A stretch of DNA of 64,000 bases from Nostoc sp. CHAB 5834 (lineage in GTDB: Bacteria > Cyanobacteriota > Cyanobacteriia > Cyanobacteriales > Nostocaceae): positions 5,201 to 69,200 of the forward strand of contig JAIVFU010000032.1 of NCBI GenBank assembly GCA_020829485.1, in the 5' to 3' direction. The notes under the pieces are model-generated. The model had not been told where the DNA came from and made no database searches. It saw nothing but the letters and a program-made list of their open reading frames with translations. Shown here in pieces: positions 27,638 through 36,239 of the stretch. A program made the translations under genes and the position numbers. How positions within the stretch are numbered: the first letter of the stretch is position 1; each line of letters starts with the position of its first letter.

Positions 27638-29317
27638 TTAACTTGATAATAATCCTTCAAAGTATCGATCAATTTCTGCCGTAAGTATTTCAAAGTCCAC
27701 AGGCTTGGTCAAGTGGCATTTAAAACCAGACTTAAGCGCAAGCTCTTTATCCTCCTGGCCACCGTAGCCGGTGAGCGCAATCAGAATTGAGTGAGTAAAT
27801 TTGGAGTCTTTACTCAGTTCCTGTGCAACGGCGAATCCATCCATTTCGGGAAGTCCGATGTCACAAATAATCACATGAGGCTCAAACTCTCTTGCAGTTT
27901 CTACTCCTGAAATTCCATTATTAGCTATAGAAACTTCATGCCCAAAATGCTCAAGCACTGCTTTTAATGTTACGGCTGAATCTTCGTTATCTTCGATGAC
28001 TAAAATCTTCAACGATTTTTTAGCTGCTTCTATAATCTCTGGGTCGTTATGCCAAGCTGTAATCTCTTCGCATACTGGGAGAGTAACTTTGAATTCTGCT
28101 CCCAAATTGATTCCTCTACTTGAGGCTTCAACATTACCACCATGAAGTTCCACAAGACTTTTTACTACCGATAATCCCAAACCTAGCCCGCCCCTCGAAC
28201 GGTCTAAACTGCGATCGGCTTGGGTAAACGGCTCGAATAGTTCTGGTAAAATTGTCGGCTCTATCCCTATGCCTGAGTCTCTTACAGATAAAACCGCTAC
28301 ACTGTCTAAGCCATTTTCACCCAGAATAAATGAGAGATCCACCCAGATCGTTCCATCTGGCTGGGAAAACTTTAAGGCGTTATCCAGAAGGTTCCCAAAG
28401 ACTTGGAAGAACCGCGTCGGGTCAACATAAGCCCACAGAGGCTTGTTTGGGAGGTTTTGCACTACGTTAAGGTTCGATCTCTTTATTGCTTGTGCATGGT
28501 CATTGAGACTCTGGCGAACCAATTCCACCAAATTAACCTTCTCCAGGTTTAATGAAATCTTCCCATAAGTAATGGATGATACGTCAAGTAACTCATCGAT
28601 CAATTTCGAGAGGTGCTTAATCTGGTGTTGCATCATTAAAACTGTTTCTCCGACTGCACCAGTCTCGCCTAGCTTCAACTTTAGAAGCTGAACCCCGTTG
28701 GAGATGGGAGCAACAGGATTCCTCAACTCGTGAGCTAGCATCGCAATAAATTTGTCTTTCAGGGCGTTTTGGTTCGTCAATTTCTGGAAAAGTTGAACGT
28801 TGGCGATCGCAACTGCTGTAGTGTCGGTCAAAATCTCAAGCAGTTTTATCTCTTCGGACGTGGCTCGGTGTTGTATACTCCAGTAAGCTCCGATCGCACC
28901 CAGTGGATCAGAAATCCGTATGGGAACCATCACTAAACTTTTGACAAAAGTAACTTTGTAGGCATCAAGAGGAATTCGAGCATCCTGGTAAATGTCTTCA
29001 ATTACGGCTGCTTGTTTATTGAGCATTGCCCAACCGGAGATGCAAGACTTGAGCGGAAAACGCATACCTTTCCAAAGTGGGCCAATGGCGTTTTCATCGA
29101 CATAGTGGCAACATTCACCATCCCGCAGTACAAAAGTTACTCCATCAGCATTAGTCAGATCGCGAGCAGCCAAACGCACAATCTCAATAATTTCTTCAAT
29201 AGTCCGCACACAAGCCAAATCCTTCACGACCAAAAGCAACCTATTGTAAGACGGAATACTATAACTCTGATGTGAATTCTGCTCTTGTGAGATGGAGGTT
29301 TGTAATATATTTTTCAT
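27638..29317 (-). CDS. Hybrid sensor histidine kinase (GAF-HisKA-HATPase-REC)
   Basis: This 559-residue cytosolic protein has no membrane segment. A GAF domain (about 30-185; CISGWAMLNKQAAVIEDIY) is followed by HisKA with the phospho-acceptor in MLAHELRNPVAPI, then the ATPase domain with N box NLLDNALKFSQ, G1 DSGIGIEP and G2 GLGLGLSVVKSL. A C-terminal receiver (about 435-555) has the phospho-acceptor Asp in VIICDIGLPEMDGF and conserved Lys in HLTKPVDF. No response regulator is adjacent. The start is an ATG at 29317. The signal is unknown; GAF domains without the chromophore Cys usually bind small molecules. Confidence 0.93.
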   Translation of the reverse strand: MKNILQTSISQEQNSHQSYSIPSYNRLLLVVKDLACVRTIEEIIEIVRLAARDLTNADGVTFVLRDGECCHYVDENAIGPLWKGMRFPLKSCISGWAMLNKQAAVIEDIYQDARIPLDAYKVTFVKSLVMVPIRISDPLGAIGAYWSIQHRATSEEIKLLEILTDTTAVAIANVQLFQKLTNQNALKDKFIAMLAHELRNPVAPISNGVQLLKLKLGETGAVGETVLMMQHQIKHLSKLIDELLDVSSITYGKISLNLEKVNLVELVRQSLNDHAQAIKRSNLNVVQNLPNKPLWAYVDPTRFFQVFGNLLDNALKFSQPDGTIWVDLSFILGENGLDSVAVLSVRDSGIGIEPTILPELFEPFTQADRSLDRSRGGLGLGLSVVKSLVELHGGNVEASSRGINLGAEFKVTLPVCEEITAWHNDPEIIEAAKKSLKILVIEDNEDSAVTLKAVLEHFGHEVSIANNGISGVETAREFEPHVIICDIGLPEMDGFAVAQELSKDSKFTHSILIALTGYGGQEDKELALKSGFKCHLTKPVDFEILTAEIDRYFEGLLSS

Positions 29318-29577
29318 AAATAACTCTGAACAAAAGGGATGTCTGGGTAAAAACTTTGGTAAGGCGGGTAGGTTTCGGCAGACACCTACTATTAATCGTA
29401 ATCTGAACTTTGATGTTAAGAGTATGACCCGTTACCGCATTTTTTGTTTTTTCTATCTTTGGTATAAATATACTTTATTTTTATAAACTATGCCCCGTAA
29501 ATATACTTGAACAGTAATTGTGAGAATGTAAAGATGCGTAGGTGTACCCTGTTGTAGACATTGCTAATGCAGACAAA

Positions 29578-31494
29578 TTATTTGGCGATCGCCAAATAAT
29601 ACTCAAATCGCTGCCGGAGTTGTTCAACCGTCAAATTTTGAGTCCAGTATTCCACTAAGGCGTGACCAAATGCCCAGGCGTTGCGATCGGGTGAAGCGGA
29701 ATTTTCCAGCAGTAGCGGCCAGAGGGATAGCAATTCAAAGTTGAGCGGCTTAGGGTTACTTGTATTCAAGAGCGAGAAAAGCTCATATCCCATTTGGAGT
29801 TTGCCAATCACAATCGGCAACTGTTCCACAGGAATTTGCTCTGCCAGCATATATGCTAGGGCTGGAGATCCGGTTGAGAGTGTAGAAACAAACTGGAGGA
29901 CGGGACTTTTGAGCAATGATGTTAGTCCCTGTGTTGTTGCCATTTGGAAGGTGTAGTGGTCGATGATTTTGGCAGCAGCGACGGTGCGGACTTCAAGGTT
30001 ACGCAAAAAGCGGGCGAGACGGAGTTGCTTGGTAGGTGCGATCGCATCTATTAATCCCAACGATAGCGCCTCAACTCCCCAAGGGATTCGATTTGTTTTG
30101 CTGTCACCTGTAACCAGGGGTAGAACTAGATTACAGAATCCCAGCAGTTTGGCACGATACTCAGTAGCTTCTCGAATAGCAATTTCTTTTGGGCGATTAC
30201 CCCACTCCCAATCATAAGGCGGTTGCCATTCGCGGATGGGACGGAGACGATCTACCTGGGTGACAATAGCGATTGCAGGTAAATCTGCAACTTCTGCTTT
30301 GATGTCTTGCAAAAAGTCTACATCCATTTGCAGGGCAGGATCGAGGGCAGGGGTGACTAACAGAAGTAAGTCTGCGTTAATGGCATAATCAAGCACCAGA
30401 TTTCGGAGATCGGCACGGTTGACTTGTTCATAACCAGGTGTGTCCAAAAGCGTTAAGGTTTCCCCAGTTTCAGTCTGCCATTGGTAATTTTGAATGCGAT
30501 CGGTACTGGGTAAAACATCAACGGCTGCGAGATCCGCCTGAAATAGCGTGTTAATCAGGCTACTTTTACCTGACCCCGTGCGCCCTACCAGCAGAATATT
30601 CACGGGTTTTTGCTCAACCGCTTCGGCTGGTTCGGCTTGAGTCAGAATTTCTCGGAGGGTTTGGGTTTTTGCCTTGGGTAGAGTTGATGTGGAAACTGCG
30701 GTTGCTGAAACTGGTAATATGCTACGTCCGTAAAGTGCGATCGCCTGCTGACATAAGTTTCTCAGGGCAGCTTCTCGAAATAACTGGCTCAAATTCCCCA
30801 ACAATTGCTGAGTTGCTTGGTTACTAGAACCCTTACTGACTTGTTTGGCCACCGCCGCCACTGGATTTAAAAGCCACTGTGCCCAGTTCCAAGCTTTCCA
30901 GAATTTCCGAGCCGATGGCTCCAACTTCCGGTAGACTTCGTATCCTTGGTATGCTTGTCCAACCGTCACCTGATTGAGGACGGGGGATAACTTTTGCATC
31001 CACCGATCCATATCATCCACTGTTCCCCGAATCAACCCGTAAGCTTGGGGGACGTAAATGTTCAGTAGCGGATATTGAATTTGAGGATTGTAGATATGAG
31101 CGATCGCTACAACCAAATCTTGGCATCGCGTCCAAAAAGTTTGCCAATCTTCCCAAATCGGGCGATCGCTTTGTGCTGCTTGCAGAATCTCTTGAAGGGC
31201 GGCTTCTGCAAGCTTTGTGACATCACTTCCCACTGGTAGCCTTACTGTATCCTCTGCCGTCGATTCCAGTTCTTCTTGGACTTGGGCTAATACAGCTTCT
31301 ACTTGGTTAACAGCAGGTTGAGTCCATTTCACCAATAGCCAACGCCAACCCACGAATAGAAGGGTGAATACACCCCAAATCCAATTAATGCCCCACGCAT
31401 GGATTTGTAAACCGGCGGATACCAGTAAGAAAATAATGATAAACGCGATCGGGATTGCTAAAACGACCCACTGCCACGGTTTTAATCGCACCAT
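29578..31494 (-). CDS. Membrane-anchored Era/dynamin-like GTPase
   Basis: This 638-residue protein starts with two hydrophobic helices (WVVLAIPIAFIIIFLLVSA and GINWIWGVFTLLFVGWRW), then a helical region. A GTPase domain begins near residue 297: G1 LLVGRTGSGKSSLINTLF, G3 LTLLDTPGYEQ and G4 AIVTQVDRLRP. The C-terminal 200 residues are helical, with an amphipathic stretch near VLQFVSTLSTGSPALAYML. It resembles a cyanobacterial group of membrane GTPases with no assigned role. No operon partner is seen. Confidence 0.85.
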   Translation of the reverse strand: MVRLKPWQWVVLAIPIAFIIIFLLVSAGLQIHAWGINWIWGVFTLLFVGWRWLLVKWTQPAVNQVEAVLAQVQEELESTAEDTVRLPVGSDVTKLAEAALQEILQAAQSDRPIWEDWQTFWTRCQDLVVAIAHIYNPQIQYPLLNIYVPQAYGLIRGTVDDMDRWMQKLSPVLNQVTVGQAYQGYEVYRKLEPSARKFWKAWNWAQWLLNPVAAVAKQVSKGSSNQATQQLLGNLSQLFREAALRNLCQQAIALYGRSILPVSATAVSTSTLPKAKTQTLREILTQAEPAEAVEQKPVNILLVGRTGSGKSSLINTLFQADLAAVDVLPSTDRIQNYQWQTETGETLTLLDTPGYEQVNRADLRNLVLDYAINADLLLLVTPALDPALQMDVDFLQDIKAEVADLPAIAIVTQVDRLRPIREWQPPYDWEWGNRPKEIAIREATEYRAKLLGFCNLVLPLVTGDSKTNRIPWGVEALSLGLIDAIAPTKQLRLARFLRNLEVRTVAAAKIIDHYTFQMATTQGLTSLLKSPVLQFVSTLSTGSPALAYMLAEQIPVEQLPIVIGKLQMGYELFSLLNTSNPKPLNFELLSLWPLLLENSASPDRNAWAFGHALVEYWTQNLTVEQLRQRFEYYLAIAK

Positions 31495-31708
31495 TGCCCC
31501 ATACCTGCTTTGGTTAGACTGCTTATATTCCTATTGTCGATCTAAATTTGGCGGTGAGTTCTGGATTACTGCGTGTATTAAAGTGTAATAATGGCTCACA
31601 CTGGCTGCTAGTTCATGTGATGTGTTGTGGTAAGAGTGGAGATTTGCCTACCTTTAAGATAAGATTTACGTGAATAAATCACAAAAAGTGCCTCGTGGGC
31701 GTTGAATT

Positions 31709-33025
31709 ATGCTTGTAGATTTTACGGTTGAAAACTACCGCTCAATTAAAGAACCTGTAACCCTAAGTGCAGTTGCTCAAAAACAAAGCGATCGTCAGAC
31801 AAGCCAAAGCAGTAAACGCAAACGGGTAAAGTCAGATCATGAAATTGCACCTGGATATCATGTTGAAGGATGGGACATTGAGCTTTTACCTGTTCTAGCA
31901 ATTTTTGGAGCTAACGCATCAGGCAAGAGTAATGTTATCCAAGCTCTGGATTATTTATTGCTTATTATGGTTTATGGTACTCAGGAAGTGGTGAAATTCC
32001 AGAGAATCTTAAAATATGCAAAACTAGACCCTTTTAAATTAGATAGTATCTCTGCTCAAAAATCTACAAGATTTGAATTAAGAACTTTATTCAATAATAA
32101 TATTTATACTTATTCACTAGTAATTAATAAAAATAATATAATTTCAGAAGACTTAGACTATGCTTTAAACAAAACTAAACGAACTCGTCGTTTATTTCAT
32201 CGTCAATGGGATGAGAGTAACAAAAAATTTATCTGGAAAACTGGTGATGATTTTGCTGGAGCACATAATCAACTCCAGGATAGTATTAGAGAAAATGAGT
32301 TATTTATTAGTACATTAGGAAAACTCAAGGTAGATGTAATTGAGTCTCTTTTACGCTGGTTAAAAGCTCGCTGGGTTGGAATTAATTTAGGAAATGAAAT
32401 GTACGATATTACCTCGATTACATTACTGCAAGGTACTGATCATCCTATAGCCAATGAAATTTTTGAAGAAGCATTGACAATTGTACGAAAATTCGACACA
32501 GGATTGTCAAGAATCGATATGGTAAAGAAATATGATGATCCAAGTGACTACAACATATATGCTGTACATAATACTCATGACGGTAATGAAATACAGTGGC
32601 TTTTCGATGAAGAGTCTCTTGGTACTCAACGCTTATTTAACTTAGCATTTCAGATAGTAGTAGTTATGAAAATAGGAGGATTAATAATTGTAGATGAATT
32701 AGGCACAAATATTCATCCTAATATTGTAAAAAGTATTATCAAAATATTTCAAAATCCTAAAACCAATCCCAGAAACGCTCAACTTATTTTAACTAGTCAT
32801 GATAACACGTTACAAAGAAATAACTTATTACGCCGTGACCAAATTTGGTTCACGCAAAAGCGCCCCGATCAAAGCACTGAGTTGTATCCATTGACTGATT
32901 TTCATGTGCGAAATGATTTGGCGATTGACAAAGCTTATTTAGATGGTCGTTTTGGGGCCGTTCCATTTATCCCATCCGATGAAGAAATGATTTTACAGGG
33001 TGATGAGCAGTGCCAAGAAAGTTAA
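31709..33025 (+). CDS. RloA/AbiLi-type AAA ATPase (COG1106)
   Basis: This 438-residue ABC/SMC-like ATPase of the OLD-related COG1106 group begins MLVDFTVENYRSIKEPVTLS, the typical family start. Walker A is LAIFGANASGKSNVIQAL (about residue 67) and Walker B is GGLIIVDELGTNIHPNIV (about 325), with a D-loop-like region and TSHDN after it. The stop overlaps the start of rloB (16 bp), as in RloAB/AbiL pairs implicated in phage abortive infection. Here rloB is broken, so the pair is probably inactive as a unit. The coding region has lower GC than its neighbours, consistent with transfer. Confidence 0.88.
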   Translation: MLVDFTVENYRSIKEPVTLSAVAQKQSDRQTSQSSKRKRVKSDHEIAPGYHVEGWDIELLPVLAIFGANASGKSNVIQALDYLLLIMVYGTQEVVKFQRILKYAKLDPFKLDSISAQKSTRFELRTLFNNNIYTYSLVINKNNIISEDLDYALNKTKRTRRLFHRQWDESNKKFIWKTGDDFAGAHNQLQDSIRENELFISTLGKLKVDVIESLLRWLKARWVGINLGNEMYDITSITLLQGTDHPIANEIFEEALTIVRKFDTGLSRIDMVKKYDDPSDYNIYAVHNTHDGNEIQWLFDEESLGTQRLFNLAFQIVVVMKIGGLIIVDELGTNIHPNIVKSIIKIFQNPKTNPRNAQLILTSHDNTLQRNNLLRRDQIWFTQKRPDQSTELYPLTDFHVRNDLAIDKAYLDGRFGAVPFIPSDEEMILQGDEQCQES

Positions 33026-33646
33026 ACCGCCGCCCACCTAGCAGAAATATTGCTCAGAAAATCCTAATTGCTTGTGAAGGAAGTAAAACAGAACCAATTT
33101 ATTTCAATAGTATCCGCAATGAATTACGTTCATCAACTTTAGATATTATTGTATTGCCTCATCAAAACAAAACTGATCCACGTAGTATTATTGAAAGACT
33201 TATAGAATAACGACAGCAGAGAAAAGATAACCAGCAGTGGAGTAAAGAAGATGAGGCTTGGGCTGTTTTTGATGGAGATGAGCATATTGAAAAAAGTCTG
33301 ACAAATTGGCAAAGTGCAATAAGTCGAGCTAAAAGTCAAAAAATTAATCTGGCAATTACCAATCCTTGTTTTGAACTCTGGTATCTAATTCACTTTCAAG
33401 ACCATTTTGCACAAATCACTCGTGATAGGTTAGTTAATTTACTCGAAAAGCATATACCCGACTACGACAAATCAATGTGTTTGTATCCAAAACCATTGAA
33501 ATCAATCGTTAACTGAGCAAGCAATTCAACGTGCTGAGAAGATGGCAAAGCAGATAGAACGTAATGAATTATCTGAGCATTCAAATCCCTGCTGTAGTGG
33601 CTTGCCTAAACTGATTAGTAGTTTATTAAGTTTAAAAAATAGTTAG
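33010..33646 (+). pseudogene. RloB-family gene broken by a nonsense codon and a frameshift
   Basis: The frame starts MPRKLNRRPPSRN and KILIACEGSKTEPIYF, the conserved RloB beginning, and reaches a TAA at 33208-33210. The same frame then continues with RloB motifs (AWAVFDGDEH, LAITNPCFELWYLIHFQDH) to a TGA at 33514. The remaining C-terminus (LTEQAIQRAEKMAKQ ... CSGLPKLISSLL) is in the next frame (+1) to 33646. Two independent lesions make a functional product unlikely unless they are sequencing errors or suppressed. It overlaps the ATPase gene in the usual operon layout. Confidence 0.8.
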
Positions 33647-33755
33647 AGAAAATACTTAAAATAATTTAAATTAGCTTTATATAATTATTGCTTGTCATAA
33701 AAATTTAAAACATCGTTGTCCAATCTATGGCTGGAAACGATGTTTTAAGGTTTAA

Positions 33756-34145
33756 TCAATCGTCTATACGCAGTAGTTTGCGATAAAACGGTTGTGAAAA
33801 ATCAGTTGCACGATGACGTTTATAGTTATCCATAACTTCAATTAAAAAATTAATAAACTCGAAACTAGCCATCATCAGTTCGTAACTCAGGTCAGCATTG
33901 CCATCAAACTGGATTCGGCAACGGGTTAAGTCTGAGGGTAAAGTCCCAACATTCCAAGAGGCTACAAAGAGAACATGTTCACTGGCTTCTATCTTCCGGT
34001 GTCCCTCCAAGACCCCTTTTTGATAAAGACTGATGGCATAGGGTAAGAAATTGCGCCTAGCGCCCTGAACGTAAGGTAAGTAAACACTGGCTTGTTGTTG
34101 AGTGGCAGGCTGGAGTTGGTCAATAGACATTGTTAAATATGCCAA
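33756..34145 (-). CDS. Conserved cyanobacterial hypothetical protein
   Basis: I do not recognise a named domain in this 129-residue protein. It has a well-conserved look: QGARRNFLPYAISLYQKGVL, EHVLFVASWNVGTLPSDLT, RCRIQFDGNADLSYELMM and a C-terminal FSQPFYRKLLRIDD. It contains no signal peptide or membrane segment. The ATG at 34145 could alternatively be the ATG of MSIDQLQP. It stands alone. The smooth codon use and compact composition support a real gene. Confidence 0.7.
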   Translation of the reverse strand: MAYLTMSIDQLQPATQQQASVYLPYVQGARRNFLPYAISLYQKGVLEGHRKIEASEHVLFVASWNVGTLPSDLTRCRIQFDGNADLSYELMMASFEFINFLIEVMDNYKRHRATDFSQPFYRKLLRIDD

Positions 34146-34766
34146 CTGGGGATATTAGTGGATGTTACTAGTATTCCCAAAAGATGTGTCTAAAGCACAT
34201 AGGGGGAATGGGGAGTGGGGAGTGGGGAGTGGGGAGTGGGGGGATGAGGAAGAATTTACTTCGTTATCTCTCCCCCTGCTCCCTCATCTCCCCCTTGCCC
34301 CATGCCCTAAAAATGAAGTTACTGCTAAGAAATATTAAAATTTCGGTTAGAATAGGGCTGCATTAACTTTTATCGACGCTGGGGAAGATAACACTAAAAA
34401 TCCCTACTGTAAAGTTGTGGATGTTATTATTGCTATTTCTCCCAACGACGAGATCCTGCTACCTTGTTATTACTTTGCCCAAACCGGAGTTCTCATTGAA
34501 GAAAGTCCCACTCTACAAGCTTCCTGCCTAAATGGCTATCAAAGGAATCAAGCCTCTGTCTAAGAGTAGCAAAGATGGTTAATGCGAAATAATTACGCAG
34601 AGTGGCGGTGACAACAAAGGTAGTCCCAGCAGCTTTTGGCTTAGGGATAGCGGGTATTGCAGTTTGCCCATTCCGATTAATATCGGGAAAAGTAGCTTAG
34701 GGATATTTGTCCGTAAAATTACTAACTGTAGACAAATACTGGTTTTTGAATCAAGCAACCTAACCT
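34146..34766. other. Intergenic region with heptamer repeats and a gene remnant
   Basis: Five or so GGGGAGT heptamers run from about 34200 to 34241, followed by a pyrimidine-rich mirror (tctccccctgctccctcatc). An ATG-less open frame lies at 34351-34563 (separate entry). The rest, up to the glycosyltransferase start, shows no recognisable feature. Confidence 0.5.
34351..34563 (+). pseudogene. Possible 3' remnant of an unidentified gene
   Basis: A 70-codon open frame with no start codon reads NPYCKVVDVIIAISPNDE, LLPCYYFAQTGVLIEESPTL and ends LNGYQRNQASV. The composition is protein-like and ordered, unlike random frames in the area, but I do not recognise the family. An in-frame stop directly precedes it, and heptamer repeats lie upstream, suggesting loss of the 5' part. 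Confidence 0.35.
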
Positions 34767-36173
34767 ATGCCAGCGAATTCCTGGCCCGAAGAAGATTCTT
34801 ATCAAGAGCTTGATCCGCTCAACTCCTTGTTGTCTGACCTATCAGCAAATGAGGAGTTGGTGTTAGAGACTGATCCTGTGTCTTTAACACCCCGGTTTCA
34901 AGGTCGTAGACGCAAAGCGGCTCTAGTCTTGACTATCGTCTGGAGTGGCACGATCGCTCTACATTTAGTTTCTTGGGCTTTTATATTTATTCTAGGACTG
35001 ACCACCATTCTAGGATTTCATGCCTTGGTGGTAGTGTTTACTAAATCCCGTCGTTATCCAAAAGAAATACAGGGAGATTTACCCTCTGTATCTGTGTTAG
35101 TGGCTGCGAAAAATGAAGAAGCGGTAATTGCTAAATTAGTTAAAAATCTTTGTAATCTGGAATATCCAGGTGGGCAATACGAAGTATGGATAATTGACGA
35201 TCACAGCAGTGATAGCACACCACGTTTATTAGCAGAACTCCAACAGAAACACGAGCAACTAAAAGTACTAAGGCGTTCAGCAGAAGCTACAGGTGGCAAA
35301 TCGGCGGCATTAAATCAGGTACTCCCTCTGACAAAGGGCGATATTATAGCAGTATTTGATGCTGATGCTCAAGTAACACCAGATTTACTGCAACAGGTAA
35401 TACCTTTATTTCAAAGAGAAAAGGTGGGGGCGGTGCAGGTGCGAAAAGCGATCGCCAACGCTAAAACAAACTTTTGGACTAAGGGTCAAATGGCCGAAAT
35501 GGCACTTGATACTTGGTTTCAGCAACAGCGAACTGCCCTTGGTGGCATTGGCGAACTGCGCGGCAATGGTCAATTTGTCCGGCGTTCAGCCTTAGAAAGC
35601 TGCGGTGGCTGGAATGAAGAAACCATTACCGATGATTTGGATTTGACAATCCGCTTACATTTGGATAAGTGGGATATTGAGTGTGTTTTCCATCCAGCAG
35701 TGCAAGAAGAAGGAGTCACAAGTGCGATCGCACTCTGGCATCAGCGCAACCGTTGGGCAGAAGGCGGTTATCAACGCTATTTGGATTATTGGGATTTAAT
35801 TCTCAAAAACCGGATGGGAACGCGCAAAAGCTGGGATTTGCTGATTTTTATGCTGATTATGTATATCTTACCCACAGCAGCAGTCCCAGATTTATTAATG
35901 GCGATCGCTCGTCATCGTCCACCAATGTTAAGTCCCATCACAGGTTTGTCCATTTCTATGTCGATGGTAGGAATGTTCACAGGTCTGAAGCGGGTACGTC
36001 AAGATCAAAAATTCCCACTTTCTACATATCTTACTATGCTGGTGCAAACCCTGCGTGGCAGTTTATATATGTTGCACTGGTTAGTCGTCATGAGCAGTAC
36101 TACTGCCCGGATGTCGGTAAGACCAAAGCGGCTAAAATGGGTGAAAACTTTGCATACGGGGAACGGGGAATAG
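34767..36173 (+). CDS. Family 2 membrane glycosyltransferase, probable beta-monoglucosyldiacylglycerol synthase
   Basis: This 468-residue protein has two N-terminal helices (ALVLTIVWSGTIALHLV; WAFIFILGLTTILGF), a GT-A domain and three or four C-terminal helices. The catalytic set is VSVLVAAKNEEAVIAKL, IDDHSSDSTPRLL, FDADAQVTPD (DxD), ETITDDLDLTIRLHL (base) and WHQRNRWAEGGYQRYLDYW (QxxRW). Length and the C-terminal PTAAVPDLLMAIARHRPPML resemble cyanobacterial glucosyltransferases such as Sll1377 and All3944 that put glucose on diacylglycerol, the first step of galactolipid synthesis; this is recalled, not computed. A polysaccharide synthase is the alternative. It is convergent with dnaX. Confidence 0.82.
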   Translation: MPANSWPEEDSYQELDPLNSLLSDLSANEELVLETDPVSLTPRFQGRRRKAALVLTIVWSGTIALHLVSWAFIFILGLTTILGFHALVVVFTKSRRYPKEIQGDLPSVSVLVAAKNEEAVIAKLVKNLCNLEYPGGQYEVWIIDDHSSDSTPRLLAELQQKHEQLKVLRRSAEATGGKSAALNQVLPLTKGDIIAVFDADAQVTPDLLQQVIPLFQREKVGAVQVRKAIANAKTNFWTKGQMAEMALDTWFQQQRTALGGIGELRGNGQFVRRSALESCGGWNEETITDDLDLTIRLHLDKWDIECVFHPAVQEEGVTSAIALWHQRNRWAEGGYQRYLDYWDLILKNRMGTRKSWDLLIFMLIMYILPTAAVPDLLMAIARHRPPMLSPITGLSISMSMVGMFTGLKRVRQDQKFPLSTYLTMLVQTLRGSLYMLHWLVVMSSTTARMSVRPKRLKWVKTLHTGNGE

Positions 36174-36202
36174 CCCCTTTGGGGAATTAAAAATTAAAAA
36201 TT

Positions 36203-36239
36203 AAAAATGCAAAATTATTTTTGGTAATTTTGCATTTTT
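36203..36239. terminator. Bidirectional intrinsic terminator
   Basis: A perfect 15-bp A/T-rich stem (aaaaatgcaaaatta with its complement, 7-nt loop) ends in a T-run on the plus strand and, read from the other side, in an A-run-derived T-run. It separates the convergent glycosyltransferase and dnaX genes. Confidence 0.75.

Noticed and set aside
35681..36190. 169-residue frame overlapping the GT2 gene
   Set aside because: It lies out of frame inside a gene with all GT2 catalytic motifs and is Arg/Ser/His-rich.
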